Assembly (NCBI GenBank): GCA_041987545.1 | Contig: JBHIWH010000004.1 | Location: 62,001-126,000, forward strand | Origin: JAJRXR01 sp041987545 | GTDB taxonomy: Bacteria; Planctomycetota; Phycisphaerae; Phycisphaerales; UBA1924 | DNA: 64,000 bases | Direction: 5' to 3' | Part shown: positions 1 to 10,275 of the stretch, in pieces | Position numbering within the stretch: the stretch's first letter is position 1 | How the letters are laid out: the number at the start of each line of letters is the position of its first letter | Program-made: the position numbers and the translations under genes | The notes under the pieces: model-generated | The model's input: the letters and a program-made list of their open reading frames with translations, nothing else | Database searches by the model: none | Told to the model about the DNA's origin: nothing

Positions 1-60
1 GTCGAGCGATACACCTGGGCGGGCGGCGAGACCGGCACCAACGTCATCCAGGAACTGTGA
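1..60 (+). CDS. 3' end of an unidentified protein (partial)
   Basis: Twenty codons, the last a TGA stop at 58-60, read in frame from the window edge and end in ...NVIQEL. The gene begins upstream of the window. Too little is visible to name it. It converges on the dockerin-type gene whose stop lies only 7 bp away on the other strand. Confidence 0.55.
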   Translation, partial: VERYTWAGGETGTNVIQEL

Positions 61-67
61 GCCCCGC

Positions 68-1030
68 TCAGGGCGTGATCGCCTCCACGAACGCCTCCAG
101 GAACAGGATCACGTCCGTGAAGTCCGGGGCCCCGGAGTAGTCCAGGTCCGCGGCGGGCGTCCCGGCGCTGAACGCGTTCAGGAAGCCGACGACGTCGTCG
201 AAATCGACGCTCCCGTTCATCGTCCAGTCCGCGGGCCCGAAGGCGGCCCAGAGCAGCGCGTTGGCCATGAGCCGCGCCCCGTCCGTCGCCTCGTCCCAGT
301 ACCCGTCGGCGTTGACGGCGCTGGACACCGGGTGCATCCCCAGCTCGACGACCCTGTGGCCCCCGGGCGTGGTCGGGTCTCCCGCGACGATCAGCGTGGC
401 GCCGTCCTCCCACAGGGCGACCTTGTGCGCCCCGGGCTCGACGGCCGTCGTGTTCGGGCGGAACGCGCCCCAGGGCCCGACGCCCGGGAAGAACATCGCG
501 AAGGAACGGAACGAGTCGACCCCGGTGAGCATCGGGTGGCCCTCGACGAGCACGTCCCCGATCGCCAGGGGCGCCGTGGCCCCGGCCCAGTTGGACGCCA
601 CCGGGATCAGGCCGTACCCCTCGTCGGCCCACCGCCCGAGCAGCTGGCGGTCCGGGTTGAGGCTGGTGTTGCTGAAGACGCTGACGACGACGCCCCCGCC
701 CGCGTCCACGTAGTCGGCCATCGCGTTTCCGACGCCGACCGAGTCGTCGTGGCTGTCGTTGGTCCAGGTGATGACGGCGTCGAAGCCGAGCAGCTCCTCG
801 AGCGTCGGCGTGTGCCCGCCGCCGAACCGCGTCGTCGAGATGATCACGACCTCGTCGAAGATGCCGGTGGACATGAGCTTGTCGCGTGGGTCGGTGAACC
901 GCTCGTTGGTCTGCTCGTCGGCGGTGTTGGACGCCGCCGCCACGATCGCGACGCGCGGGCCGGCCATCGCCCCGCCGCACGCCCCCGCCATTGCCGCCGC
1001 CGCCACACACGCCCGCGTCGATCGCCGCAT
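68..1030 (-). CDS. Secreted GATase1-like protein with Cys-less dockerin-like C-terminus
   Basis: 320 residues, probably exported. I chose the ATG at 1030 because an AGGAGAG ribosome site precedes it and an Ala-rich signal peptide (about residues 1-24) follows at once; the open frame continues upstream without such signals. The middle of the protein (RVAIVAAAS..., then ADYVDAGGGVVV) resembles class-I glutamine-amidotransferase/ThuA-like folds, but I see no certain catalytic triad. The last 50 residues carry two EF-hand-like halves (SVDFDDVVGFLNAF and PDFTDVILFLEAF), the same module found in four other genes here, but without its usual flanking cysteines. A structured leader lies upstream (1083-1138). 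Function unknown; surface location inferred. Confidence 0.8.
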   Translation of the reverse strand: MRRSTRACVAAAAMAGACGGAMAGPRVAIVAAASNTADEQTNERFTDPRDKLMSTGIFDEVVIISTTRFGGGHTPTLEELLGFDAVITWTNDSHDDSVGVGNAMADYVDAGGGVVVSVFSNTSLNPDRQLLGRWADEGYGLIPVASNWAGATAPLAIGDVLVEGHPMLTGVDSFRSFAMFFPGVGPWGAFRPNTTAVEPGAHKVALWEDGATLIVAGDPTTPGGHRVVELGMHPVSSAVNADGYWDEATDGARLMANALLWAAFGPADWTMNGSVDFDDVVGFLNAFSAGTPAADLDYSGAPDFTDVILFLEAFVEAITP

Positions 1031-1082
1031 GTCATCTCTCCTGTTCGTCGAGTGCGTCCGCGCCGCCGAGCCGCAAAACGAC

Positions 1083-1138
1083 GCGACGCCCTCGCCGGAA
1101 ACCGGCCTTGGCAGGCCGGAACCCGGTCCGGGCGTCGC
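1083..1138 (-). promoter_or_regulatory. Structured 5' leader, nested hairpins
   Basis: An outer 8-bp stem (gcgacgcc at 1083-1090 with ggcgtcgc at 1131-1138) encloses an inner 7-bp hairpin (ccggcct/aggccgg). It lies about 50 nt upstream of the dockerin-type gene start on the minus strand, so it would sit in the mRNA leader. It matches no riboswitch class that I recognise. Confidence 0.35.
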
Positions 1139-1271
1139 GCCAATGTCGAATAAGTGCCGACGAGCTATCCCCACGAAACTCGGCGATCCGACACTGAACC
1201 GGTCCAATATACCAACATCCCTCCCCCCCGGGAAGGGCCATTCCCGCCGCCCCGCCGCCCGGCGCCGCCCG

Positions 1272-1772
1272 TCAGGCCCCGTCGTAGGCCATGAACCCCA
1301 GATGCAGGGAGGCGTGCCCGCACTGGAGCGTCTCCCACTGATCGTGGGTGAGGCGGCCGAAGACCGGGCTGTCGTGCGTGAACCGCTCGCCGCCCTCGCG
1401 CACGCGGGCGATCACCCGACGCAGCCGGGCCATGCCCTCGTCGAACGTGGTCGCCTCGCCCGGGACGAGGAACGCCGCCTGCTTCGGGATCTTGAAGCCC
1501 GCCGGGGGCGCCCCGCCCTTGAGGGCCTTCTTCTTGAAGAGCAGGATCAGGATCCATCGCACGGGCGCCGGTGGCGAGCTGGGGAAGCCGTCGATCGCGC
1601 ACTCCATGAGGATCGCGATGTGCTCGAGGATCTGCCCCGGATTCCAGTTGCCCGACGTGTCCAGCGTCCCCGCGTCGTGGGCCGCCTGGATCCGGTCCAG
1701 CTCCGCGCTCAGCTCGGCGAGCGACGTGAGTCTGAGCTCGCGCCGGGGCGCCGTCTTCGTGTTCACGCTCAT
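1272..1772 (-). CDS. DUF1569 domain protein (DinB-like fold)
   Basis: 166 residues, a normal length for DUF1569 proteins, which are predicted four-helix DinB/YfiT-type proteins of unknown function. Family-like features include GNWNPGQILEHIAILMECAIDG near residues 42-63 and the closing HDQWETLQCGHASLHLGFM, whose histidines are placed like the metal ligands of DinB proteins. No signal peptide or membrane segment is visible. It stands alone between two unrelated minus-strand genes. The assignment rests on remembered family pattern, not on a search. Confidence 0.8.
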   Translation of the reverse strand: MSVNTKTAPRRELRLTSLAELSAELDRIQAAHDAGTLDTSGNWNPGQILEHIAILMECAIDGFPSSPPAPVRWILILLFKKKALKGGAPPAGFKIPKQAAFLVPGEATTFDEGMARLRRVIARVREGGERFTHDSPVFGRLTHDQWETLQCGHASLHLGFMAYDGA

Positions 1773-1850
1773 GTGTGTGCGGGCTCCCTGCCCCGCGCGT
1801 CGGGGCAGGGGACTCTACCGCGCGGCGCCCGCGATGATGCGGCCGGCGGC

Positions 1851-3089
1851 CTACCGCTCGCCGATCTCGCACGCCATCGTCAGATCGCACGGCGGCGCCG
1901 GGTACTCCAGCTCCGTCCGGTACCCCCGGAACTCCCCCGTCCCGCCCCAGCCCGCGCGCGACAGCGACTCGGAGACCAGCGACGAGTACCACGACAGCCG
2001 CGGCGTCTGGACGACCGCCGGCCTGCCCAGCCCCGCCGCGGGCTCCGGCTCGTACAGGGGCTGCGCATTCGCCGCCGCCCCGCCCGAGTGCGGGCGGTCC
2101 TCCAGCAGGCCGTAGACCCGCAGCTCCGCCGGCCCAAAGTGCGCCAGCCTCTCGTGCAGCAGGACGTCGAAGATCACCGCCTCGACGGGCGTCCGAACGG
2201 TGAGCGAGTACCGGCCCGCCGTGTTCTCCTCGCTGCGCCGGAACGGGAGCACCCCTCGGTGGACCTCCCCCGTTACGCAGGTCACCGCCGCCTCCCGCCC
2301 CACCTCGCTGGCGACCAGCTCGTCGTACACCCACCCGTTCGTGGCCTCGAACTGGTTCAGCTCGGGCAGGGGCCGCGAGCAGAACGAGGTCATCAGGGGC
2401 AGCATCCCGGGCCGCAGCTGGCCCGCGGGGTCGAGGGGCTCGCGCCGCGTCCGGAACATCTCGGTCTCGGAGTCGTTGGACGCGCGCAGCCGGCGGACGA
2501 TCCAGGGCGTGTCCGTGCGGAGCCGCTCCAGGTCCACCACACCCCCGACCTGGATCACGTCCAGCAGCCCGTCCTCGGTCTCCGAGGGCCGCAGCGCCAG
2601 CAGCAGCAGCTGCAGCCGTGCGCGCACGCCCCAGATGCCGGCGCCGGCGCGGAAGTAGTCCCGGCGTTGCTCCAGCTCCAGCCGGCCGGCGCGCCGCCCG
2701 TCCCGCGCGATCATCGCCTCGAACGACCGCCGATCCCCGGCCCGCCTGCGCACGAACGCCCGCAGCCGCTCGTCGGCGTCCCGCACCGCCTCGACGCGGC
2801 CCTCCGCCACGCCGTGGGCGGCCGCCGCCTTCAGGACGATCTCCAGCCCCCCGCTGCCCGGCATGTGCCGGACCGCCTTCAGGGGATCGGGGTCCTCGAC
2901 GAAGCGCGAGACCTTCCAGGCCAGTGTCTTGTCGATGCCCAGCGACCGGGCGATGACCGCCGGACGGGCGCCGTGCAGCTCGCTCTCGCCCAGCAGGTCC
3001 GTCAGCGCCGCCCGAGCTTCTCGCAGCAGGCCGGAGGCATCGGTGGCGAAGCTCCGCTCGGTTGTTTGTTCAGGAGGTGTCAGGAACAT
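1851..3089 (-). CDS. Hypothetical protein with N-terminal HTH-like segment
   Basis: 412 residues, not recognised. Residues 43-62 (ARPAVIARSLGIDKTLAWKV) look like a helix-turn-helix, so a DNA-binding or regulator-like role is possible. The rest is a soluble mixed alpha/beta protein with many Arg and Glu and no signal peptide. The long frame, third-position GC bias and absence of a competing reading frame support it being real. It is monocistronic by appearance, divergent from the PEP-CTERM gene at 3247. Confidence 0.65.
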   Translation of the reverse strand: MFLTPPEQTTERSFATDASGLLREARAALTDLLGESELHGARPAVIARSLGIDKTLAWKVSRFVEDPDPLKAVRHMPGSGGLEIVLKAAAAHGVAEGRVEAVRDADERLRAFVRRRAGDRRSFEAMIARDGRRAGRLELEQRRDYFRAGAGIWGVRARLQLLLLALRPSETEDGLLDVIQVGGVVDLERLRTDTPWIVRRLRASNDSETEMFRTRREPLDPAGQLRPGMLPLMTSFCSRPLPELNQFEATNGWVYDELVASEVGREAAVTCVTGEVHRGVLPFRRSEENTAGRYSLTVRTPVEAVIFDVLLHERLAHFGPAELRVYGLLEDRPHSGGAAANAQPLYEPEPAAGLGRPAVVQTPRLSWYSSLVSESLSRAGWGGTGEFRGYRTELEYPAPPCDLTMACEIGER

Positions 3090-3156
3090 CCCTCGTGTAC
3101 GCGGCTGGCCGCAGTCTAGCGGCGGCCACGAAGGCCCGGAATAGGCGTCTGAAAAA

Positions 3157-3199
3157 TCTCTAGAGAAATCTTGTGAGATATCTGCATCTCCAATAGCCT
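3157..3199 (+). promoter_or_regulatory. Candidate promoter and 10-bp palindrome upstream of PEP-CTERM gene
   Basis: A perfect palindrome tctctagaga (3157-3166) is followed by TTGTGA (3171-3176), a 17-nt spacer and TAGCCT (3194-3199). The spacing fits a sigma-70 promoter with an operator just upstream, although the -10 match is weak. This intergenic piece is clearly more AT-rich than its surroundings. Confidence 0.3.
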
Positions 3200-3246
3200 C
3201 GATCCGTACGAATCAGCCGGAGACCCTTCACACCGGAGACAAAGAG

Positions 3247-3906
3247 ATGAACCGTTCCCTCCTCGCCCTCGTCGCCGCGGCCGCCGCCCTGCCCGCGGCC
3301 GCCGACGTCCAGACCCAGCAGGCCGAGTTCCTCTGGGATGTCCAGGCCGCCAACGAGCCGGTCGCCCTCGAGTTCGCCGCCTTCGACGACATGGGCGGCT
3401 CCCGCGTGCTCACGGGGGTCAACGTCTCGTTCGAGAGCATCTACTCGCTCAACCTCCTGGCCGAGAACGGCGAGGACTTCGCCATCACCTCCGACCAGTG
3501 GTTCGTTGAGGCCCTCACCCTCATGCAGATCGATATCGGGGGTCTGTTCCTCGGCGCGCTCGACGTCGAGGGCTTCGGCCTGCTCTCGGCGGACCTGGCC
3601 GCCAACGACGGCGTTTCCATGGAGGGACCCGACTCCGTCTTCTGGGGCTTCAAGGGCGAGATGAGCGGCGGGGTCGACATCGACCCGCTCGACTTCGGCG
3701 TGTTCCGCGGCGGCGAGACCATCTCCGCCGACCTCTACCCCTTCCTCTCACTCTCCATCCCGTTCCCCCCGCCCTTCTTCGACCTGTACGTCACCGACCA
3801 CTTCCACCTCGGGACGGCGACCGTGACGTACGAGTACGTCCCCGCCCCGGCCACGCTGGCGCCCCTGGCGCTGGTCGGCCTGGGCGCCGCCCGTCGACGC
3901 CGCTGA
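3247..3906 (+). CDS. PEP-CTERM-type surface protein
   Basis: 219 residues. The N-terminus is an Ala-rich signal peptide cleaved near ALPAAADV (about residue 19). The C-terminus is a sorting signal: V-P-A-P-A-T, a hydrophobic stretch (LAPLALVGLGA) and a four-arginine end, the pattern recognised by exosortase systems. The body is acidic, beta-rich and of unknown function. A GGAG site lies 9 nt before the ATG. By family knowledge the tail is removed on export and the protein is left on the envelope or released. Confidence 0.82.
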   Translation: MNRSLLALVAAAAALPAAADVQTQQAEFLWDVQAANEPVALEFAAFDDMGGSRVLTGVNVSFESIYSLNLLAENGEDFAITSDQWFVEALTLMQIDIGGLFLGALDVEGFGLLSADLAANDGVSMEGPDSVFWGFKGEMSGGVDIDPLDFGVFRGGETISADLYPFLSLSIPFPPPFFDLYVTDHFHLGTATVTYEYVPAPATLAPLALVGLGAARRRR

Positions 3907-4097
3907 GGCGCCGGCTCACTCGGACTCCCCCGAGCGCGGGGCGTGTCCGCGGCCGGTCGGCGCGCCGGAGCAGGCCCAGACGACCCAGGCCCCCGGGGTC
4001 CGGCCGGACAAGACACGATCCCCACGGGACACCCCCCGCGCCGTGCCGACGGACGGGGGGTGTCCACTTCCGGGCCCTCTCATCGCCGGGGCGTCGG

Positions 4098-4103
4098 TAC
4101 GCT
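4098..4103 (+). promoter_or_regulatory. -10-like TACGCT before GNAT gene
   Basis: A TAxxxT hexamer ends 9 nt before the GTG start and no Shine-Dalgarno is present. This fits a very short or absent leader, as at several other genes here. Confidence 0.35.
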
Positions 4104-4112
4104 CGGCGGACC

Positions 4113-4538
4113 GTGACGATCCGCATCCGCATCGCCGAACCTGGGGACGATGGGCTCTTCCGGGCCCCCCTCCCGGGCGTGTTCGACAACCCGGTCCGGC
4201 CCGAGTCGCTCCGCGCGTTCCTCGACGATCCGGGCCACCACATCGCGCTGGCCCTGGAGGGCGACGTCGTCGTCGGCGTGGTCTCGGCCAACGAGTACCT
4301 CCACCCGGACAAGCCCGGGCAGGTCTGGATCAACGAGATCGGCGTCGCGCCGGGGCGGCGGGGCGAGGGCATCGGTCGGGCGCTGCTCGACGCCATGCTC
4401 GACCACCTGAAGGGCCGGGGATTCGCCAAGGTCTGGCTTGCCACGGAGCACGACAACGCCCCGGCCCGAGCGCTGTTCCGCGCCGCCGGCGGCCGCGAGA
4501 CCGAGGGCGTGGTGATGTACGAGTTCGGCGCCGAGTGA
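4113..4538 (+). CDS. GNAT family N-acetyltransferase
   Basis: 141 residues with the whole GNAT core: strand VVGVVSANEYL, then INEIGVAPGRRGEGIGRALLDAML, whose R-R-x-x-G-x-G is the acetyl-CoA pyrophosphate loop, and the late N-A-P-A-R-A-L-F-R motif. Its layout resembles AAC(3)-I-like small acetyltransferases, but the substrate cannot be told. The start is GTG; an upstream ATG in frame is absent. It converges on atpD. Confidence 0.88.
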   Translation: MTIRIRIAEPGDDGLFRAPLPGVFDNPVRPESLRAFLDDPGHHIALALEGDVVVGVVSANEYLHPDKPGQVWINEIGVAPGRRGEGIGRALLDAMLDHLKGRGFAKVWLATEHDNAPARALFRAAGGRETEGVVMYEFGAE

Positions 4539-4558
4539 TCCGCCGGGGCCAATGAAAA

Positions 4559-4583
4559 AGACCGCGTCCCGGGGACGCGGTCT
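4559..4583 (-). terminator. Intrinsic terminator of atpD
   Basis: A 10-bp perfect stem (4560-4569 with 4573-4582) with a 3-nt loop is followed on the minus strand by TTTTTC. It lies 25 nt beyond the atpD stop. Confidence 0.9.
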
Positions 4584-4607
4584 CGTGGGGATCAGGTCGG
4601 CCCTGGC

Positions 4608-6056
<1,449 letters not shown>

Positions 6057-6222
6057 GGAGCGCCTCTCTCTGGTCGTGAGGGTCGGGATTCGCCCCCGCG
6101 GGACCTGTCCCGGCGAGGGCTGAGACTGTAGGTCCGCAGCCCCATCGCGGGCCAGCCCGAGAGGGCCTTCCGCGGGCCCCGGCGTGCTGATTCTGGCGGC
6201 TCTCGGGCTCGGATCGAGCGGG

Positions 6223-8724
6223 TCAGTCCGCCGTCGCCCGGCGCTGGGCCTCCTCGCGCCACTCGGCCGCCTCGCCAGCCCGCCCGAGGGCCTGGAGGAC
6301 CTGCGCCGCGCGGGCCGCGACCTCCGCGTTCCGGTCGGACAGCTCGGCCGCCCGCACCAGCGCCGCGGCGCCTTCCTCGGCCCGGTTGGCGGCCAGCAGC
6401 GCCGCCCCGTAGTCGTGGCGGAGCGTGCCCGACTCGGGCCTCGCGTCCGCGGCCCGACCGACGAGCGCCACGCCGTCCTCGATCGCCTTCGCGTTGCCGG
6501 TCGCCAGGCCGACCTCGAGCAGGCGCTGGCCGATGGCCGACTGCTCCCACGGCCGATCGTCCAGCTCGCCGCCGACCTCGGCGAGCATCCGCGCCGCCCG
6601 CTCGACGTCGCCGGCCCGGGCGATCGCCAGGGCCGCCTCGCTCCGCACGCCCGGGCGGACGCCCGGCATCGCCAGCGCCCGCTCGACCAGGTCCCTGGCG
6701 TCGGCGGTCCATCCGCCGCGTTCGAGCGCGCCGGCCGCGTGCACGAGCGTGGACGCCGTCACGCGGCCCGACCCGGTCACCTCGTCGAGGACCTCCCGCC
6801 CGCGCTCGCGCATGCCGAAAGAGATCAGCGTCTCGGCCGCCGCGATCGCGCCGGAGTGGTCCCGCCCGTGCCCGTGCAGCGCCTCGTCCGCCGCGGCCTC
6901 GGCCAGCGAGACGGCCTCGTCGGCCCGCCCCTGCACCGCACGGAATCGTGCGAGCGTGAGCATCCCGTTGACGTCTCCCTCGACCAGCGCCTCGCCGTCG
7001 CCCCAGAGCCGCTCGGCCTCGTCGGTGTTCCCGTTGGCCAGCGCGGCCCGAGCCAGCCGATCGCGCACGCCGTGCAGCTCCGGGTGCAGCTCCAGCGCCC
7101 GTCGATCCAGCGCCATGAGCTCCTCGACCGTCGCGCCGGCGGCACGGGCCTCCTGCTGGGCCTGCACGATGAGCGAATCGGTGGGCGAGCCTTCTTCGAT
7201 TGCGCGCTCCAGCTCGGCCAGCGCCTCCTCGTGCTCGCCCAGCAGCGCCAGGAAGTAGGCGATCCGCACCCGGCGCTCTGCGTCGAGCGTCCACCCGCGC
7301 CCGCCGTCGGCCGGGCTCGCCGCCGCCCGGTACCACGCGATCGCCTCCCGGGCCTGGGTCTCGACGCCCGCGGACGCCTGGAACTCGGGGCGGAGCGCGG
7401 TCATGAACTGCACGTCCACCGAGCCGAAGATCGTGTCGCCGCGCCAGCGGCTGAACCGGGCCTGGCCCGCCCAGGTGAGCGACGCCGCGATGACGAGCGT
7501 CATCAGGACGACGACAACGCCCGCCGGCCGCACGCGGCCCTTGTACTTGAGCTTGAAGCCGTAGATCCGCGCGTTCTGGGCCCGGATCGTCTTCCAGGCC
7601 ATCCAGGCGATGAACGTGACGACGCCCGCGACGCCCCCGGCCAGCAGCATCGGGACCTTGTCGCCCGCCCCGCGCGAGCCCATGAAGGCGAGCAGGAAGA
7701 CGACCGCCAGGGCGATCTCCTCGCCCCACGACAGGTCCCACCGGCGCGAGCGCCTGGCCGCGGCGTCCTTGGCCGTCTCCCTCGCCGCCTCCGACCTGGG
7801 CTTGGCGCGGACGCCCCAGGCGCCCCAGCCGGCGTACAGCGCGTCGTTCGGGCACGCGCTGATGCAGTCCATGCACTTCATGCACCCCGGGTCCACGACC
7901 ATGCCGAAGTCCCGGACCTCCTCGTGCACGCGGACGTTGGACGTGCACACGGCGGTGCAGTGCCCGCAGTGCGCGCACGCGTCGGTCACTCGGATGCGGA
8001 AGGGCGCGACCTTCTCGGCCGGGGCGAAGAACCCGCCGTAGGGGCACCCGTACGTGCAGAAGCCCTTGGCGCCCAGGAAGTAGACCGTCGCGAACCCGCA
8101 GATCGCCAGGAACGGGACGGCGATGTACCAGTCCGGGAACGTCGCCCAGAAGTCCTCGACCAGCAGTTCGCTCTCGAAGTGCTCGATGTCCCCGACCGGG
8201 CGGAGCCAGATGGGCCAGTCCAGCCCCGCGGCCTCGAGCGCCGGCCCGAGCGCCACACGCTTGAAGCTCGGCCACACGAACATGTACAGCGCCAGGATCA
8301 GGGGCACGAACATGAGCAGCCGCGAGCGGAACGGCTTGGGCCGCACGCCCAGCTTCTTCATGAACCACCCGCACAGGTCCTGCAGCGCCACGACGTGGCA
8401 GCCCCACCCGCAGAAGTAGCGGCCGAAGATCAGCGTGGAGACGATCGCCAGCGCGAAGAAGATGAACCCCGCGTTGAGCACGCCCTGCTCGAGCGTCTCC
8501 ATGCTCTCGCTCGGCTCGACCGGGCTCAGCGTCCGCCCGCTGAGCACCCAGTGCACGACGTGGGCCGCGATCACCAGGTGCACGGCGATCAGCACGCCGG
8601 CCCGCCACCGCCCCATGCCCGAGTGCGGCTTGTTCTCGGGCGTCTGGCCCGAGGCGCAGTCGATCACGGGCAGCGAGACGCGCCTGCCGCCCCCGTCCTC
8701 CCTGACGACCTTCGATCTCGCCAC
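6223..8724 (-). CDS. NapH/CcoG-like polyferredoxin fused to TPR domain
   Basis: 833 residues. Residues 40-245 hold about four membrane segments with NapH/NosR/CcoG-type cysteine motifs (C105-x3-C109, and C223-x3-C227-P). Two [4Fe-4S] ferredoxin clusters follow (C250/253/256/260 and C281/284/287/291-P). After two further hydrophobic segments (about 345-440) the last 400 residues are helical repeats of TPR character. The family passes electrons across or along the membrane; the partner is unknown. The TPR half suggests a scaffold that recruits proteins to the redox module. It is divergent from the pseudo-hydrolase at 8790. Confidence 0.85.
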   Translation of the reverse strand: MARSKVVREDGGGRRVSLPVIDCASGQTPENKPHSGMGRWRAGVLIAVHLVIAAHVVHWVLSGRTLSPVEPSESMETLEQGVLNAGFIFFALAIVSTLIFGRYFCGWGCHVVALQDLCGWFMKKLGVRPKPFRSRLLMFVPLILALYMFVWPSFKRVALGPALEAAGLDWPIWLRPVGDIEHFESELLVEDFWATFPDWYIAVPFLAICGFATVYFLGAKGFCTYGCPYGGFFAPAEKVAPFRIRVTDACAHCGHCTAVCTSNVRVHEEVRDFGMVVDPGCMKCMDCISACPNDALYAGWGAWGVRAKPRSEAARETAKDAAARRSRRWDLSWGEEIALAVVFLLAFMGSRGAGDKVPMLLAGGVAGVVTFIAWMAWKTIRAQNARIYGFKLKYKGRVRPAGVVVVLMTLVIAASLTWAGQARFSRWRGDTIFGSVDVQFMTALRPEFQASAGVETQAREAIAWYRAAASPADGGRGWTLDAERRVRIAYFLALLGEHEEALAELERAIEEGSPTDSLIVQAQQEARAAGATVEELMALDRRALELHPELHGVRDRLARAALANGNTDEAERLWGDGEALVEGDVNGMLTLARFRAVQGRADEAVSLAEAAADEALHGHGRDHSGAIAAAETLISFGMRERGREVLDEVTGSGRVTASTLVHAAGALERGGWTADARDLVERALAMPGVRPGVRSEAALAIARAGDVERAARMLAEVGGELDDRPWEQSAIGQRLLEVGLATGNAKAIEDGVALVGRAADARPESGTLRHDYGAALLAANRAEEGAAALVRAAELSDRNAEVAARAAQVLQALGRAGEAAEWREEAQRRATAD

Positions 8725-8789
8725 GCCATGACTGTATCATCCCGGAGCGACCGCGCTTGCGCAATCCGTACCCATCGAGCCGACACCGC

Positions 8790-10142
8790 ATGCAGACCCG
8801 AACCGCCGTCTTCCTCGCCGCCCTCGCCCTGGCGCTGGCCACTCCGGCCGCGACTGCCCAGGACGGGCCCACAACGCCCGCGGCCGCCACCAACCCGCGG
8901 CCCGATCTCTTCCCCGGCACGCCCGCGGGCGAGGCCGCGCGGGCCTGGTTCGACGCCGTCCGCTCGGGCCAGCGGGAACGGGTCGAGGCGATGATCAACG
9001 ACCGCTTCGACCCCCTGTTCCTCGCCAGCGTCCCGTACTCCCAGCACCTGACGATGCACATGCGGCTCGCGGACGCCGGGCTCAGCCTCCCCCACTCGGT
9101 CTCGAGCCAGACCGACCACCGGATCACCTACTACCTCCGCGACGGCGGGGTCTGGGGCCAGCTGCGGATCGAGGTCAGCGACGCGCTGCCCCACGGCATC
9201 ACGATGGTCGCCGTCCGCCCGTCCCAGGGCCCGCCGGAGATGCAGGGGCGGCCGAAGACGTTGGCGGCGTTCAAGAGCGAGACGGTCGAGTTTCTCGAGG
9301 CGCTGCACGACAACGGGCGACTGGACGGCGCCGTCCTGGTCGCCTCCATCGACGGGATCCAGCCGGACGCGGGGCTGGCCTGGATGTCGCCCGACTTCTC
9401 CCGCGACATGCCGATCGACTTCGTGCTCGACGCGATCAAGCTCGCCGTCCCGCTCTCGGTCGTGCACCGATCCCACGAGCAGCGCCACCCGCCCGAAGAG
9501 GCGATCGCGTCCTCTCCATCGGCGTCGCGGCTCGAGCGGCGGATCATCACGGACGAGCACGAGATCGCGAGCTCGGGCAAGCCCAAGCACGAGCTGAAGA
9601 TCGCGTCCGACCGGGCGCGGCGCGAGCGGCACGCCGTGTACAAGGAGCTCGTCGAGACCATCTTCCCGAGCGACTCGCCCGCGCAGCTCGAGTACCAGCG
9701 GGGCCTGGTCAACGCGCTCGTCTTCGAGCCGCTCTGGATGATCGACTGCGAGGCGCCGTTCGGGACCGAGGGCCGGATGAACCCGGCCGACCTCGTCCGG
9801 TTCGGGCGCGGGCTCCTCGATCCCGAGTACATCCGCCCGCGCCTGCTCGAGGACGTCACCACCGGCGCCGGTCGGGACCTGGACCGCTCCCCGCGGATCG
9901 TCCGCCGAACTGCGTTGGGCGGGTTCGAGGAACGCATCGACGAGGGCGGCGTCCGCTCGTTCTCCCTGCAGGGCGCCTCCGAGCGGGCGCACGTCATGCT
10001 CCGCTGCTACCCCGATCCGCGGGTGGTGGTGGTCGTGGTCGCCCCCGACGAGAAGACGCTGAACCTGATCGACCGGCGGATCTTCAATCGGCTGCCGGGC
10101 CTGGAGCCGGGCGGCGACGATCCGGCGGATCAGGGGCCCTGA
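8790..10142 (+). CDS. Secreted inactive paralog of the neighbouring serine hydrolase
   Basis: 450 residues with an N-terminal signal peptide (about 1-23, ending ATAQD). It aligns along its whole length with the next gene. The N-terminal domain matches closely (TPAGEAARAWFDAVRSG versus TPAGRAAEAWVDAVRSG), as does the DGAVLV strand and the end (PADLVRFGRGLLDP versus CGDMARFSKALRDG; ...LPGLEP versus ...IPDLEP). The beta-lactamase-fold catalytic motifs are lost: S-x-x-K reads DAIK, Y-S-N reads YQR, and H-S-G is absent. The ATG at 8790 was chosen because it starts the signal peptide. Probably a pseudoenzyme with a binding or regulatory role. Confidence 0.8.
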   Translation: MQTRTAVFLAALALALATPAATAQDGPTTPAAATNPRPDLFPGTPAGEAARAWFDAVRSGQRERVEAMINDRFDPLFLASVPYSQHLTMHMRLADAGLSLPHSVSSQTDHRITYYLRDGGVWGQLRIEVSDALPHGITMVAVRPSQGPPEMQGRPKTLAAFKSETVEFLEALHDNGRLDGAVLVASIDGIQPDAGLAWMSPDFSRDMPIDFVLDAIKLAVPLSVVHRSHEQRHPPEEAIASSPSASRLERRIITDEHEIASSGKPKHELKIASDRARRERHAVYKELVETIFPSDSPAQLEYQRGLVNALVFEPLWMIDCEAPFGTEGRMNPADLVRFGRGLLDPEYIRPRLLEDVTTGAGRDLDRSPRIVRRTALGGFEERIDEGGVRSFSLQGASERAHVMLRCYPDPRVVVVVVAPDEKTLNLIDRRIFNRLPGLEPGGDDPADQGP

Positions 10143-10275
10143 TTCCGCCGATTCGGCGCGGCGTCATTCCCAAAAGCCCAAATTCTCGAAATATCAGACG
10201 GGCCGGCCCCCATCGCGCATCCAGCGGGCGGAGCCGCCGCGCGCCGGCCCAGCACCACCCTTCCCGGAGTCGAAC

